Positions 39,595 to 52,699 of a stretch of DNA of 64,000 nucleotides are shown piece by piece. The position numbers and the translations under genes were made by a program. Source of the DNA: Stichopus chloronotus (Eukaryota > Echinodermata > Holothuroidea > Aspidochirotida > Stichopodidae); NCBI GenBank assembly GCA_021234535.1, contig CM037840.1, forward strand, positions 15,021,415 to 15,085,414, in the 5' to 3' direction. The stretch's first letter is position 1. Every line of letters begins with the position of its first letter. Below the pieces are notes generated by a model. It made no database searches and was not told the origin of the DNA. It saw only the letters and a program-made list of their open reading frames with translations.

Positions 39595-40319
39595 TAACCC
39601 CACCTGCCAGTTTTGACATTTGTGACCTCACTAGAGAAAGAGTACACTACATCCAGAAATTTAATTATCCCTACTCTGTAGCTTAGTACTCAGTGCCTTG
39701 AACAGGGTTCCCACGCATTTGACATACTGAAATTCAATACTTTTTCCAAGACCAAAATGGAAATATTTACTACTGAAAAATAAAGAATTTGTACGAAATG
39801 TCCTTTTTCTTGCAAGTTTTACCCAGAATGGACACATACTAAAAGTGATGGCAGCTACTGAAAGTGTATGATTGCAAATTTCAAGACCACATTGCAATTT
39901 TTCCAGACCAAATACCCAAAATTCAAGGATTTTCAAGACCATGATAACATTCCAGACTTTTTCCAAACTTTTCATTTTTTCCCTACTGCGTGGGAACCCT
40001 GCTTGAATAATCAAGGAGAAGTGAGTTCCTCCTACTTCCATTATTAAAATATTTCAAAATTTCCAAATTGTCAAAATTTTACTAAGGGTGTCAAAAAACG
40101 AACATTTGTTTCCTGTTTTGCCAACTGCAAACTATTTGGCCTAATATTTGCATGGGTAATGGCTACTGACAGGGGCCACCCTAGATTGGTAATGCTTAAT
40201 CATATTACTAATTGGCCTGGAAGAAAATTCCAATGTTACAACTAACCCCACGTTCCAACTAACCCCGCTCTCCTCTACAACATGCATATCTGCAGCAGTA
40301 CAATACAAAACTGCCAGAA

Positions 40320-40440
40320 TCAAAGATTCTGTACATAATGTTCCAAAGTAACCAAATTCATATCACCAGCCTGGTATACACCCAGAGGGTAATAATCATG
40401 CAGATCTCTAGGTTTGAAGAGCATCAATGTTTCACCAAAT
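40320..40440 (-). pseudogene. Frame-shifted transposase C-terminal tail
   Basis: In a different frame from the main transposase, the minus strand reads VQFGETLMLFKPRDLHDYYP then LGVYQAGDMNLVTLEHYVQN to a stop at 40320. It starts right where the main frame loses family likeness. Plausibly the C-terminal end after a small deletion and frameshift, or a further exon. Confidence 0.35.
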
Positions 40441-42390
40441 TGAACACTGTAAGCATGTAAATGGGCAACATACTCTGTAGTTTTTCCGAACTTTCCATGT
40501 GTTGACCAAAGGTCCAAAGTCTAACAGCATCTGTGGATAGTGTATTAGGTAGTGAAACTTGGGTTTCATGGATACCTCAGGGAAAAGCTCAAAGTAGGAC
40601 GTCAAGAAGTTCTCTATCAAATCACCCAGAAACATGGCGAGTCCCCGTGTGACTTTTGCAGTGGTACAGTATTCTGTAACATCCAACAACAGCAACAGGA
40701 CTTTCCACTACTGACAGTTATCAGGAACTGTATGACCCACCATCAAAGGTAACATACGAATGAAACACCACATCTGGCAAGCAGTCTGTTTGATACGAAA
40801 TGTCTGGAGACAAGCAGACATGACCGAGGGCTTGTTCGTGCGATCAGATCCCTCATAGGGGAACAACTTGATCTGTTGGTTCAAATAATCAAGAGTGAAA
40901 TACTCCTTACTGACACAATCCTTCATTACTGCACCAACAACTTCGGGAAGAATCCCTTCGAACAGATCATGGGCAAGATCTGGTGGTAGACGGTCTGTGA
41001 CATGGAAGAACGTCAGCTGGTTTAGACAGGAAGGACCTTTAATCCCATAGGTAGTCCCAAGAGCTGGGTTCAACTGAACTGCCTCCACCTGCTGGTCATA
41101 AGTTTCCTTAGACCTGAGCGACAATCTGGGAGACATGCGAAAATGATTTTTGAGATCCATCTTAGAAACATTGCAGACACGACAAATCCTCCCGTGGTTG
41201 AAATGAACTTGGAACCCACCTATCTCATGAGCAGCCAAGTTGTCTGCAGACATGAAAGAGACTGTACCACGGAATGTATGCTGCACATCATCTTTAATAA
41301 ATTGTACTCCGTCAGCCTCAAGTCTTTTCAGATCTTGAAGGAGTGGGAAGAACACATTCTCAAAACCATATGTTTTCACATACAGTGACGGGCAAAGGGA
41401 CACCAGTTGGATGTTGCGCAACTTTGATCTGTGAACTGGGCTGAGGTTGCCAAGCACAAAATACACTGCACAAAACTTGAGCAACTGGCAGTGTGTTCCA
41501 AGAGGATTAGCAACAGTAGAGTCATCACAGTACAGCTGTACTTGTAGACTTGAGGGCTCTTCAGAAAAAAGTTCATTACTCCTGAACTTAGAACCATCAC
41601 AGAAGTCCTCTAACATTGCCTCCTGGCAGCTCGAATGGCCACCATATACTTCCCCAAGAATGTCATCCAACTGTAACAATGCCGCCAGAGTTTGAAGGAT
41701 GGGAACATACTGCATTGTATGTTCTTTGCCACTCTCAGCATCCCTACCAAGAACATATTCACATGGTTCAACTACCGAATGTGTTTCCTTCATGTATTTA
41801 TGAAGGTTTCTGGCATGAGAAAACACACTGAAAGCATTCTCTAGTTCACTCTCTTGGAACAATTCTACCAAACCAAACTCATTTAGGAGATCAGGATTTG
41901 TACCAGATCGTATCAACAAACTATGGAGTTCCTGTTCCATACTTTGTCTTTGATGTTTGAGCAGATCAACAAACTCGTTTGCGACAAGTGAACAAGCAGC
42001 TTGTGGAGTTTTGTGTACCTCCCTCAACCTCATTAGAAACATTGAAGCCTCTGCAACAGCATCAAATTCAATTTCCCTTGCTGCAACTGGCATATTTGCA
42101 TGTACAGGTTGTCCACCTTGTTCTGGTTGAACTTCGTCTGGTTGACCAAGGTCAGCTACATCACCACCTCCATCAATGTGATCATTGGGAGCCTGCCCTC
42201 CATACCAAATTTCATGTTTTTGCCTGATATGCCGTCTGAATACACGAACGTTTGAGTATCTCTCTGCACAGCCATCTATACCACACACAATCTTGAAATT
42301 TGGTTCATTTACATGCTGATATCTGTAGTGCTTTATAAGGATTTCAAATTCTGGAGTGAGAAACTCACAACTTGAACAGCTGTATGCCAT
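40432..42390 (-). CDS. CACTA/EnSpm transposase with two C2H2 fingers, in-frame stop
   Basis: The DDE-type enzyme of the surrounding transposon. The best start is the ATG at 42390 (MAYSCSSCEF, purine at -3 and G at +4), just after an AG acceptor at 42393-42394; the frame is open further upstream without an ATG start. Counting from the open-frame start at 42549, fingers are C58-C61-H74-H79 and C89-C94-H107-H112. A Tnp2-like core follows, with an acidic pair D342/D343 in QLYCDD, PLLQDLKRLEADGVQF (402-417), D436 in MSADN, a CRVC knuckle (456-459) and PPDLAHDLFEGI (522-533; D528). These acidic residues are my candidates for the catalytic triad. A TAG at 40708-40710 interrupts the frame. The same frame then continues to 40432 with MKPKFHYLIHYPQMLLDFGP, a block typical of this family. 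The RFE-KH-YFK block expected next is not visible, so the copy is probably inactive. Confidence 0.75.
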
Positions 42391-42392
42391 TT

Positions 42393-42412
42393 CTCCAGTG
42401 TGAAGGAAAAAA
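42393..42412 (-). promoter_or_regulatory. Probable acceptor before the transposase start codon
   Basis: The tract TTTTTTCCTTCACACTGGAG ends in AG at 42393-42394, two bases before the ATG at 42390. This would place a spliced 5' UTR upstream. Confidence 0.45.
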
Positions 42413-44756
42413 CATTGATAATATTCATAGACTATACTGTGAGTTAGACATGCTTTCAAAACAATTACAAGGTAGTGGTGCACAAGAACATGTAACAGTG
42501 ACATTAGTGAACAAATTGAACCACTAAAGCACACTTGATGATTAGACAATCAAACAAACTAGGAAATACTTCATGTGACCAGTGACCTTGTGAAATTACA
42601 GTGTTTCCAGATTTGATGGTGTAGGCATACATCAGCCTGAACACCTGAATGACAAAATAGGCTCAAAATGAACACGGTGGATTGCTACTGTTCTACTGTA
42701 CTGCAAACTCGGCTACCAATGTACCACTGGGATCTGTTGAAAAAAATCAGAATTATATGTGTAATCGTCCAACATTTCAAAAGCCACAAAGGTAAACTCC
42801 CAGGCTAGCTGACTTTTCTTCAAAATTATAGAAAACAGAATCAACTTCATTTAAATCGACCAACCCTGGATAACTTTGTAGGCCTATACATGCTTCCACT
42901 GTCTTCAAATCTTGCAGCAGATGGCAGGATTGTTATATTTGGGTGATTTTCTTTTTGGGGGTACCAAGTTGTGACATGCCATTTTTGGCATGGAATTCAC
43001 TTTTTATGTTTCTTTTTCTATGGGACAGTTATTTCATTTGTCTTATACTAATTTCCTGAAAACTGGGGAGGAGGTTAAGTTCCAATCAAGGGAAGATGAA
43101 TTATTTACATTCACAAAATGGCCTTATTTGGGGAAAAATATATTTCATGTGTAAATTGTGACACCAAATTACATTTCTCACATTAATTCCATAAATATGT
43201 CTTTTTCAGAGCATTTAAGGGTATTATATAAATAATTTTAATATTTTGAAGCAAAAAAAAACATTCATTTCTCAATGCATGGTTTATCTTAATTGTGTGG
43301 TACGAAACCATTTGTTTCCCGTGTAAAGAAGTACGTGGGACACTAAAACTAGTCTTCCTAATATTTCAAATTTTAAAGCAGCCAGTAAAATTTCACAAAG
43401 GGCATATCAAATGTCAGTTACTGTATGTCACATTAAAGGTCAAGGGCAGTCGCCCCAAAAGTATGTTGTACTAACGACTAAATTTTGTAATTTCCTTTTT
43501 ATTTTTCTTCCAAGAAGCTTTCAGGATATTTTGAGACTTAAATATTCAACATTCAAGGTAAACCAAGGTATTACTTCTTGTAAATTTCACAATTCAGTGA
43601 AAAACATGTTGTCACATCATCTCACATGATTGCCAAGGGCCATTCACAAACTAGTGTAGACTACTATCCTTGTTCAAATTGGGGTGACTGCATTTGCCCT
43701 TTAAGATGGTGAAATTTAACAAGACATTTGAGAGTTCAAACTTTAGTACATAACTTTGGTTTCAAGGTCAATTTTCACATCGTAAACTTTTAGTGGGACA
43801 CCAAACTAGTCTTCAGAATTGAAAATGATCTTGTATTTGTATTTATGTTGAAATTTCTCTCCATATTGTTTACTGCTTGAAACAGCCTGAGTGCCAAGGC
43901 CTTAACAATTTGCAAACTACTGGAGAGGATTACAGAACCCAACTAGAGCTATAATATTGGAAAAGGAGTAGGAAAGTTTCACGCGTAAAGTTTGACACAA
44001 AAGTTTACACGCGAAACCTCTGTGATCAATTTTCTTCAATCAATTAAATGTCAACATTTTTTATTGAGCTTGTGCTTGGTTGTCATAATTTGTATGCTGT
44101 CTTCAATTCATGTTGAACTCTATACAAAACAAGGCATTAAACAAGGGGAAATCTAAATTTTCAAATCGTATCTTTAAATGTCATAATTTTTGGCCCGAAA
44201 ATGGCCACTTTTGGTGCTTATTTTCCCCAAATCTTGAGGATTTATGACCATGATACAAATGTTGTGGTAATTATGTAATTACTCTACGTTATTGTGACAA
44301 AATAAAAACAATCAAAATTACGCTTGCACGGCAGTAGCCTTTGAAAGTGTATTTTTGTCATTGGTACCCTTATTTAGAAAATCACCCATTTGCTGAATAA
44401 AGGTGAAGACTTTGTGATTAGCTGTTATGAGAAATGTAGGTAGGTGAACGAAGACACAGGAGGTGGGCCGTAAACTGCGACTTTCATTGTTGTGGCCTAG
44501 GCTATAAAAGTAAATGATGAAATGCTGTTGTCGCCTGTAAGTTCTTAACTTTAGGCTGTAATGCAACTTCTCAGAAGCCCTGTGAGAGAACATGTACTGT
44601 ACAGTACTGTGCCTGTTTTAAGAATGTCCTATTCGACTATAGCCTAGGCTAGGCGAAGTAGCCTAACGTAAGTGTGTACAAATTTACTAGCTAGGCCTAT
44701 GTACATGTCCGACACAGACAAGAATGGAAATTCAGATTTAAAAATAATCAACTTAC

Positions 44757-44782
44757 ACAACAGTCTTCTCGTTATTATCCAT
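44757..44782 (-). CDS. Candidate first coding exon near the transposon's right end
   Basis: An ATG at 44782 reads MDNNEKTVV to a consensus donor TTGT/GTAAGT after 26 bases. It lies 1.8 kb inside the right end, where a promoter for the minus-strand genes would be expected. Its phase (2) does not match the acceptor before the transposase ATG, so the partner exon is unknown. Confidence 0.3.
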
Positions 44783-46338
44783 CGTGACCACCGAGGTTGT
44801 GTTGTCTGGTAATATGATCTGATGAATTAGAATCAGTACTGATTACGATCCTTCGGATATCAGAAGATTCAAACTCCACTCGTTCTAACGTTCGTTACAA
44901 ACGAAGCTTGTCGTACGCGTTATGATTATATTTCTATCAAACGTGGTACGGTATCAGACAGATCAACGTACGTACGTGTGTACGTGTGTGTACGTGCGGA
45001 CAGTACAGCTCAGGGGTATATGCCGGATGCACACATGTAGATCTATGCCGCGCGGGAGGCTAGTTTTTTATTCGTACGTCAGCGAGGGGAAAATCGGTTT
45101 TTAGCAAATTTTTAAATTTGTTTTAAAATCATGGTTATAGGGCTGGGTCTAGGATTACGGCGGTGATGGTGTTCTTAACCCGTTCTTTCATAATCAGGTG
45201 TCAGAATTACGAAAAAAGGGTCCAAAAGCTGTTATTTTGGAATTAGGGGAGCGGCTTATTTCCAAGAAACTGATTGGTCAGTGCAATTGACATTCCCCTC
45301 GCTATACTATGAAAAAAAACTCACGCAAGGGCACGTGGGGGAGCGGACAAGGCCGGAGGTCTTATCCAGTGATCCATCTTTTCAACAGTCCATGGTGAAG
45401 CTGCTGTGACTTGAAAAGTTCAAATGTGTTGCGTGGGAACTCCACACGACGTATATGGCGCATGCGTGGTGAAGCATTGTCCGCTCCTGTGGATGTGTCA
45501 CCGTTTCCAGAAAGAAGAAGAAGTGGTCACATTATTGCATCTTACACCAATTACAATAAGACTAATGCAGATATTTGGTATGTGAATATTTGGTGTTGTT
45601 GACGCTGATGGGGCAACTATCTTATCTGTGCATGAAAAAAATCGAACAGATTTACTAGCCTCTCAAAGCCTGCATTCAAGAGTTCAAAGTTCATATCGTT
45701 ATGGCCCGATTCTTGAGAACTGCCTCATAACAACCTGTGACAAGCAATTCCAAATATGGACAACTGACTGGCACTCCCCCCTTCCCGGAAACTGCAGCAT
45801 GCGTAGCCGTAGTGGTGAGGATACGCGCGGTATGCCAATCTCTCGATCAATATACGTTAACTTTTCGGTATGCCTGGGCCTAGGCCTTTGGGCTACTTGT
45901 GAGGGCGAAGACGGAAAAAATACTCATATTCCATGGAGGGCAATCCATTAGTCCGTCTGACAGAGAGTTCGAGTCACCAACTAATAAATAATGATGTCTT
46001 CAGAATTCGTACAGAACCTCGCTCCCCCTCCCCCAAAGAAAATCGGGTAGGTACCGAAGGCGTGATGGGTAGGGGTGTCGTATGACTCGAGAGAAAACTG
46101 GTGAAAAGTTTAGTCCATCCGGGGCTGTGCTCATTTCCATATCAGCGAACGAGTAAGACATCAGAAAAAGACTTGACGTCGACCCAACGTCGATGGAAGT
46201 TGAATCGTCCCAATATTAATTCGACGACGCATCGATTTGCAAATATGTGAATATTTGATATCAAGTTCCCCCACAGGCCTGGCCAACGCTCTGGGCCTAA
46301 GAAGGTCTATTTATAGCATGCTTACGATAGCCCAATTG

Positions 46339-46590
46339 CTGGTCGGGAGTGTTCGTCGGTAACGCTAGTCGGTATGTTTGGTCAGTCCAAAATGTTAGTC
46401 GGTCAAAGTTGTCCGTCGAAACTGTCTTGTCCGTCAATGTTATTCACTCTAGTCCGTTCAATTATTCTAGTCAGTGAAGAAATATCACTGATCGGTTATT
46501 AATGGACTAATATCACCGACCAATTTGGTGAGCTTTGGTTAGTCCGTAGCGACTGATCAATCTATGGACTAACGCAATCGATGGTCAGTG
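46339..46590. repeat. Right subterminal motif cluster of the CACTA element
   Basis: About 14 copies of TAGTCGGT, TAGTCCG, GGACTAA and CCGACCA variants on both strands within 250 bp, the same words as at 25850-26262. The cluster ends at the CACTGACCA tip read on the minus strand. Confidence 0.7.
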
Positions 46591-49500
46591 ACGTCTGTGA
46601 CTAGTTAAAGTTTTCAGTGAAGAATACCAACAAAGATAGAGTCTAGATCATGGCTGAAAAAATGTAATGTTACCTCTGTTTGAAACTGAAGATCTGATCT
46701 ACGATTAGTGTAGTGCTCTAACTTCATTAGCCCTTACAAAGAGTTAAAAGGCCTATCTCAGTGGCTTAGCCTACTCATGTTTTGTTAACAGGTCGAAAGT
46801 TGGGGGTATATAAATTAGTGTTACTGGTAAGCTAGGCCAGGAATACCTTAAGGTCCTGCCAACTAGGCATAGGCAAACTTAACTGCTAAGCAACACTTCG
46901 GTTTAGCCTAGGTATAGGCTCATGAGGACTGTGTATCCTAGGCTTATGAGAACTGTATATCCTATGTCAGCTTGAGAACAGACCTCGAAAAACGCTTGAG
47001 GATACCACTTAGGCTGGCTTGTATGGTAGGTTATGCATGCACGAGACTGCAATTAATGAGAGATTTGAGGATAAATACAATCATGTCCCGAAATTACCTA
47101 ACCGAGTTACATAACTCTGTAACATGATACACTAAGTTTCCTGTAAGTACGATAAGGTAGGCTTTCCTGCGCATAATGCCTTTAGACAAGGATTGATGTC
47201 TATCATGGCATAGTGTTAGATTACAGTAACGCAATAGTTCGGTCTGGGTGAAGTTTCGTAAAACCAACTAGCTCGAGTTACCAATTTTCTTGTGTGATTC
47301 ACGATGCTATTAAGATAGAATTGTAGTTCTCACGTTCAAAGTGTCGATGACTTCCATAAATCCGTGTATCTTGAGCGTTGTCTATACAAAGTCGCTTCAC
47401 GCCGCTGAGCGAACGCGCAAGCGCGACAAAGATTTGTTGTCACTGTAGTATGTACATGATGGGTGGCTACGGAGCTCTGATACGTTGATGACAACGAAAT
47501 CTACTTAATTTACCCTTTGCAAAACCCCCATCCATAGATTTTGTTACTTCGAACATGCTACGGCATTTTATTCCAACCGATATCGTTAAAATAGGAACAA
47601 AGAATTAGCGGAGTCAAAAAGTTGAGAACACAATTTGTTTCTGAAGAAAATCAGAGGTCCTTGTGTCGATTAAGGAACCGATGATGCTTTTGTTTCTTAT
47701 ATGGATGACGTTCAAGGATTAAGGCAGTAATTAGCAGACTAGCGACATCGTCTAGCAATAGGAGCAAACTTAAAACTACGCATTTTGCATGGGCACGGGT
47801 GACACCGTGATTAGTGGGGAAAAAAACAAACTTGATCCCCTACATCTACGCAGTTAAATTCCCTACGCAGATTTCAACGGTTGAAAGTTCTTGATTGCTT
47901 TCTCATTTTAACCCTCAGACGAACTGCTTGACATTCAGAGAAAAGTAACAATGAACCTAAAACAGACCTTGGTGGGTAGGTGATGTGGTATGTCGTATAG
48001 TTTCCTCCGATGACGTCATAGGTGAAAGTTCCAACGTTATATGTCATGAAAAACTTTTAGCGTTTTCTCAATCTGTGATCTGTATCCTCGAGTAACCAAA
48101 TAGACAATGTGAGATTTTTTTTAAATACAAATGACGTCACCAGGTCAAGGTAACATCGTCAACCAAAAAACTCTAAGAGTCTCACGATCTTCTTCTAGAT
48201 GGTTAGGTGAATAAACTTCAAACTTGCTGGGAAGGTGCCAGAGTATATTGCATAGTGTCGGCAGACTGATTTGCCTCAAACATCAGTCCATAAATACAAA
48301 ACGATTTTTTAGCATTTTTTTCTATGTGTATAAAAAGTGCTCTGAAACTTACTTTCAGTGCTCTGAAAAAGTGTGTCATATCTCCTTCTTGACAGTACGT
48401 TATAACCTCAACAATAACTTTAAAGTTGGTGGGTGGATGCCAGGGTGTGAGATGTACTGTCCGCGCGACTGATGACGTTGCAGGTAAAAGGGCAAAGGGC
48501 ATAATTAATGTAACGCATAGTACAGTGTTAGGCGCTGGTAGTAAATGATGCCAACATAACCTTTACATATTTGCATTTCCATAAATGTGACACGTTGTTT
48601 CAATCTATACACTCATGTTCTAGGCTGAGTTTTTGAGTCTGGTAGCAACGTCATTTCTCTTGCATTCATAATACATTCACTCACTATATGTTACAACGTT
48701 TACATAGATAGATCTACTACACGAATGTTCAAGAACTCGAGATGTTTACGCACTGGGAAGAAAATACTGAGCCACGCATAACGCGCTTTTCACGGCGCTC
48801 AAAGGATACACAGGTGATGGGTCGTGCGTATATGAGGAAGAGTCTGACTCTCAGGTGTTTTCTGGGAATGCATTTACAGCACGCTCGATATCTAGGCAGA
48901 TGAGTACGCGCTTGCATGTATTTGTGCCATTCGACGCTCACGAGATGTATTGCAGTACTATATCATTAAGTAATTTGAATATTTAGGACTTCTATCCACA
49001 TCGAGCACTCTGATGAAATGTGCAGCGCAGCGTACTTCCAGAAAGTGTTTATTTAAAACGACAGGGATGAGATTTCCAACACTCTTGCCACAATGTTTAT
49101 TTTTATTTTTCATTCCTTAAGCATAATTGTTGATCATATACGTAGAAAGTACTTTCTCTTCCTTATTCTTTTACAAATTATAAAAAGTTTGGAATTAGGT
49201 TTGTACAGGTGTAAAGATTATGTAAATATAACGCAAAGCTATATAAAAGTAAATATTACAAGTTGCAACCATCGAAAACGAAGTGAAACGGATAATGCAA
49301 TAAGTGGAGGAAAAAGTCAGAGAAATTGCATTTTCTCTTACATTACAAATATGGTGATGTATTGGCGTATGAAAATGTTAAACGATATGTCCAATGTGTA
49401 GGACTGTTCAGACATTTTTCTTCAAAAAAAAAAACAACAACAAAAAAAACAACAAAACACTGGCTCTACAGTAGAGTTTGCTAGGCTGTAAAAATACCAT

Positions 49501-52500
49501 ATATCATATTGCTTATTTTTAAATTCTTGAATAATTAATATCACGCAATGTAGAATAACATTATTATGCATTGCAAAGCAGTACTCTAGTCAAACGTTGT
49601 GTAGACATTGGAGGATAACCTCAAATAACTCTTTCTCACTGGTCCATGTCTTGTAACCCTTAAACAGTTGTGACATCTTTTTATGACAGGATATGCACTT
49701 TAAATTTATTTAATGGTTCGGCAATTGGTAGCTTAAATAAAGACAATTACATATCTTGAAATAGGTGGATTGAAAACAAAAGCACAACACCATAATTCAA
49801 GACAAAAACCGTGTAATTTTGCAGTATCGACTTGTGAAAATCACTTCTTCATTACAAAGAAGACCTAGGTTGGAAAAATTACACACAATTAAGTGTAAAA
49901 TCCCATAGTAACTATCGTTCAAGTTTGTAGAAACTAAAAACACCCACAAACACACTCTTCAATACCCCATGGATGGTGTTCATAACAGACTTAAAATTGT
50001 AATAACCAATAATGATGCTGTATTCTCATTCATTTATGATTCCTGTATAGTACATAGATTCCTACTGAATGTGTATTATTCTACACTTCGAAAAACCAGT
50101 AGTGGAGCTAGCAGTTTCAGCCAGAGGGGGCGAAAATGGCTTTGATGGGCGCACATAATGGAGGTATCTATGGTAATGTCCCTTCATGCTAGTGAAGGAG
50201 GGGAGTCTACCGACAGACTTATTATGGCTCCTATATAAAGAGGGGTGCTATTTTAGCTGTAAGTCATTTTCTTCCAACTGCGCGAACACTGTGTGTACAT
50301 GCATGAAGGTTACTCAAACAGTGACACCGGCATGATCCGAACTTATGAAAAATACAAACATGTATAACGGTCATTTCATTTTAAATCATGTCTCAGAAAG
50401 GATCAATAACGTCGTACACTTAGAGGCATAAACAGCGTCGCGACTCTGTCTGTATAGGAACCCTAGGGAGTAGGGACTATTTAGGCGGAGCGTCACCATC
50501 GGTTGACTCGGCGCGTACAAGAAAATTTTGGGTTTTCAAACTCCCCAGATGGCCGGTGACAGCATTTTCTTGGTATTATAAGCTGCATTTGCACAGCCTT
50601 AAAACTCCGATCTCATGTTTCCAATTTCTCACATTAATGAGGGCAAAAATAAATCTATGAAAATGCTAATACATATCAGATGGGTTCGGGATAAGGGGGA
50701 CATCAACGAGTGCAAAGGAGTGTTATACGGAAACACATTACCTCCCCTTGGGCATTGGCGCAGACACAATTCTGACAAGACGTGGACTGGAAAGTTAAGA
50801 CTAAGTGGAATGACATCACTGTTTGTAGAGGGCGTACCAGAACAAAAAGAAATATATACATAAGGTATCTCCTAGATTGCCGGAAATTCCTTCCCAGGCC
50901 TAACATGTAAGCTCCAGAAGATGGTATTGACAGTATTCTCTTGAATATCGAAAGTTGTGACCACAAACCTCGCAAATGCGTTTCAGTGTGCTGGCGCATG
51001 GTATATCTTAACGCTGGATTATGAGTTCTACTTGCAATCAATTTTTCATCTATGTTTGCCCTTCGTTACTATTTGAGGGTCAGGGAAACGATCACCTGTC
51101 ACAAAAAAAGAAAGAGAACAAACCACTGGTCTTCCCGAATATTTTAATATGAAAATTATCTCAACATTTTTTGAGGGCCCTACAAAAACTCAAACTCTCC
51201 AAGAAGACAAGCAGTCAATCACATTTCTCCAAATCAAACAGACATATTCATTTTCATGTATGCAAAACGGGAGCTTAAACAATGTCTTCCAGTTCTACCG
51301 ATGACATATTCAAAGGAATATGGCTCTCACTGACATTTTTTCACTCATAATTCAGCTTTAAGGGTTTTCGTTTGATGTAGTAATTGGGGTTCTGTTTTAA
51401 GATTTGGCTCAACTGGATTTGTGATGTTCATTAAAGTACATACCCAATGAATATTTGTATGATTGGATACGTCGCTAACTTTTGCTGTAAATCACCATTT
51501 TATGAAAATGATTCCTATGCCCAAAAAGGTGTCTTCATCACAAATTTACCTAAATTATAACATTAATAGTTGTAGTTATAAATATATGTACACGGCTAAG
51601 GGAGTTGTATGTCATAGGTAGCAGGGGGAGAACTGGCTGTATTTGGATCTATAGTTTTGTAGTGAGCCTCTTGACTTTGTGCATAATATGGACATTATTT
51701 TGGGAAAATTACCCAAATTATGAGGTTACTAAGTTTTGATCAAGTCATGTATTCCGAGTGAAAATCGGCAGTTCATGAGTAGTTTACTGAAATACTCAAA
51801 CTTGCATTTTCTTTACCTTCTCTTAAGCTTTTGTATGTTCTTCAGTTACGACTTTTCTCATTCTTATCTTTTTCTACCTTGTGTATTTTTTTCTTTTCTT
51901 TTTTGTGAAGAGCCTGAAAAGTGCGTCGATAATCCCCTCTAACTGATCATATGGTAGCTCCACCAAGGACACACTATTATTTGATAAAATATTTATCTAA
52001 TACACAGCACTAGAACATAAAAGGATATTAGTTTTACATATAATTAATCCGCAAACACGTTGGTTTGCCTGGCAAATCAACAAAATGAGAAGGAAAACAA
52101 GGAAAAGATCAAATAACAAAAATCAACACTACAGGAAACTAAATGTTGTACATATACATCTATATCAAGTATATTTATCTGCGTAATCACTGGTAAAGTT
52201 ATACAATGATTAATAAACTCTTTTGTAATTTCTGAGATGGAATTACAGGTTTCAATGTCACGATTGGAAAATCCATTTCATATAGCAGATGCTGAAAAAC
52301 CTACTCAGTTATCTTGGAAAAGAGACAGTGTGATAATCGTAGGCACGTGGACTGTCTTGTATTGTAGGAATTACTTAATAAAGAGCAAAACCATGAAAAA
52401 TGCTGTAAATAGCAACTGCATTTTTATGGTATTATTAATTACAACAGATTCAGGGAGGAGCGATTACTTGCGCGATCGTAATGATTCACAAAGAATAAAT

Positions 52501-52560
52501 GTGCCATACTGCCCCGCAAAAGCTATAGAGTTACCGAAATATATGTTTGTGAGAGTCTCC
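46591..52560. other. Stretch without a supported gene
   Basis: About 6 kb right of the CACTA element. No exon with convincing splice sites and family likeness was seen. A/C-rich simple sequence lies at 49424-49456. Frames such as 49093-49401 and 52237-52566 are short, of AT-driven composition and unrecognised. Confidence 0.4.
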
Positions 52561-52584
52561 ATTTAGGATGATTGCGTAAGTAGG

Positions 52585-52682
52585 TAAAAACTTTTTAATA
52601 TGATTTCTATGTTTACTTTTTAAAAACTTTTTAATATGATTTCTATCTTTAAAAACTTTTAAATATGATTTCTATGTTTACT
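52585..52682. repeat. Minisatellite, three units of 29-36 bp
   Basis: Three successive copies of TAAAAACTTTTTAATATGAT followed by TTCTAT and a variable tail. Confidence 0.75.
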
Positions 52683-52699
52683 ATTTTGCCTATCTCGTT

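Larger units (their letters stand above)
25812..46590 (-). mobile_element. Giant CACTA/EnSpm-type DNA transposon, about 20.8 kb
   Basis: The left end starts CACTGACCA at 25812. The right end, read on the minus strand from 46590, also starts CACTGACCA. Just inside each end lies a dense cluster of short TTAGTCGGT/ACCGACTAA-like words in both orientations, about 20 on the left and 14 on the right by eye. I noticed no such cluster elsewhere. CACTA elements are known for CACTA/CACTG tips and subterminal repeats bound by element-encoded protein. Between the ends lie a Tnp2-like transposase gene and a second multi-exon gene, both on the minus strand. Several younger or fossil elements are nested inside. 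No 2-3-bp target duplication is clear (GTC on the left, ACG on the right), so the exact ends are less certain than the existence of the element. Confidence 0.65.

Noticed and set aside
46590..46625. Alternative right tip of the CACTA element at a second CAGTG near 46616-46620
   Set aside because: Beyond CACTG the sequence does not match the left tip, whereas the tip at 46590 matches over nine bases.
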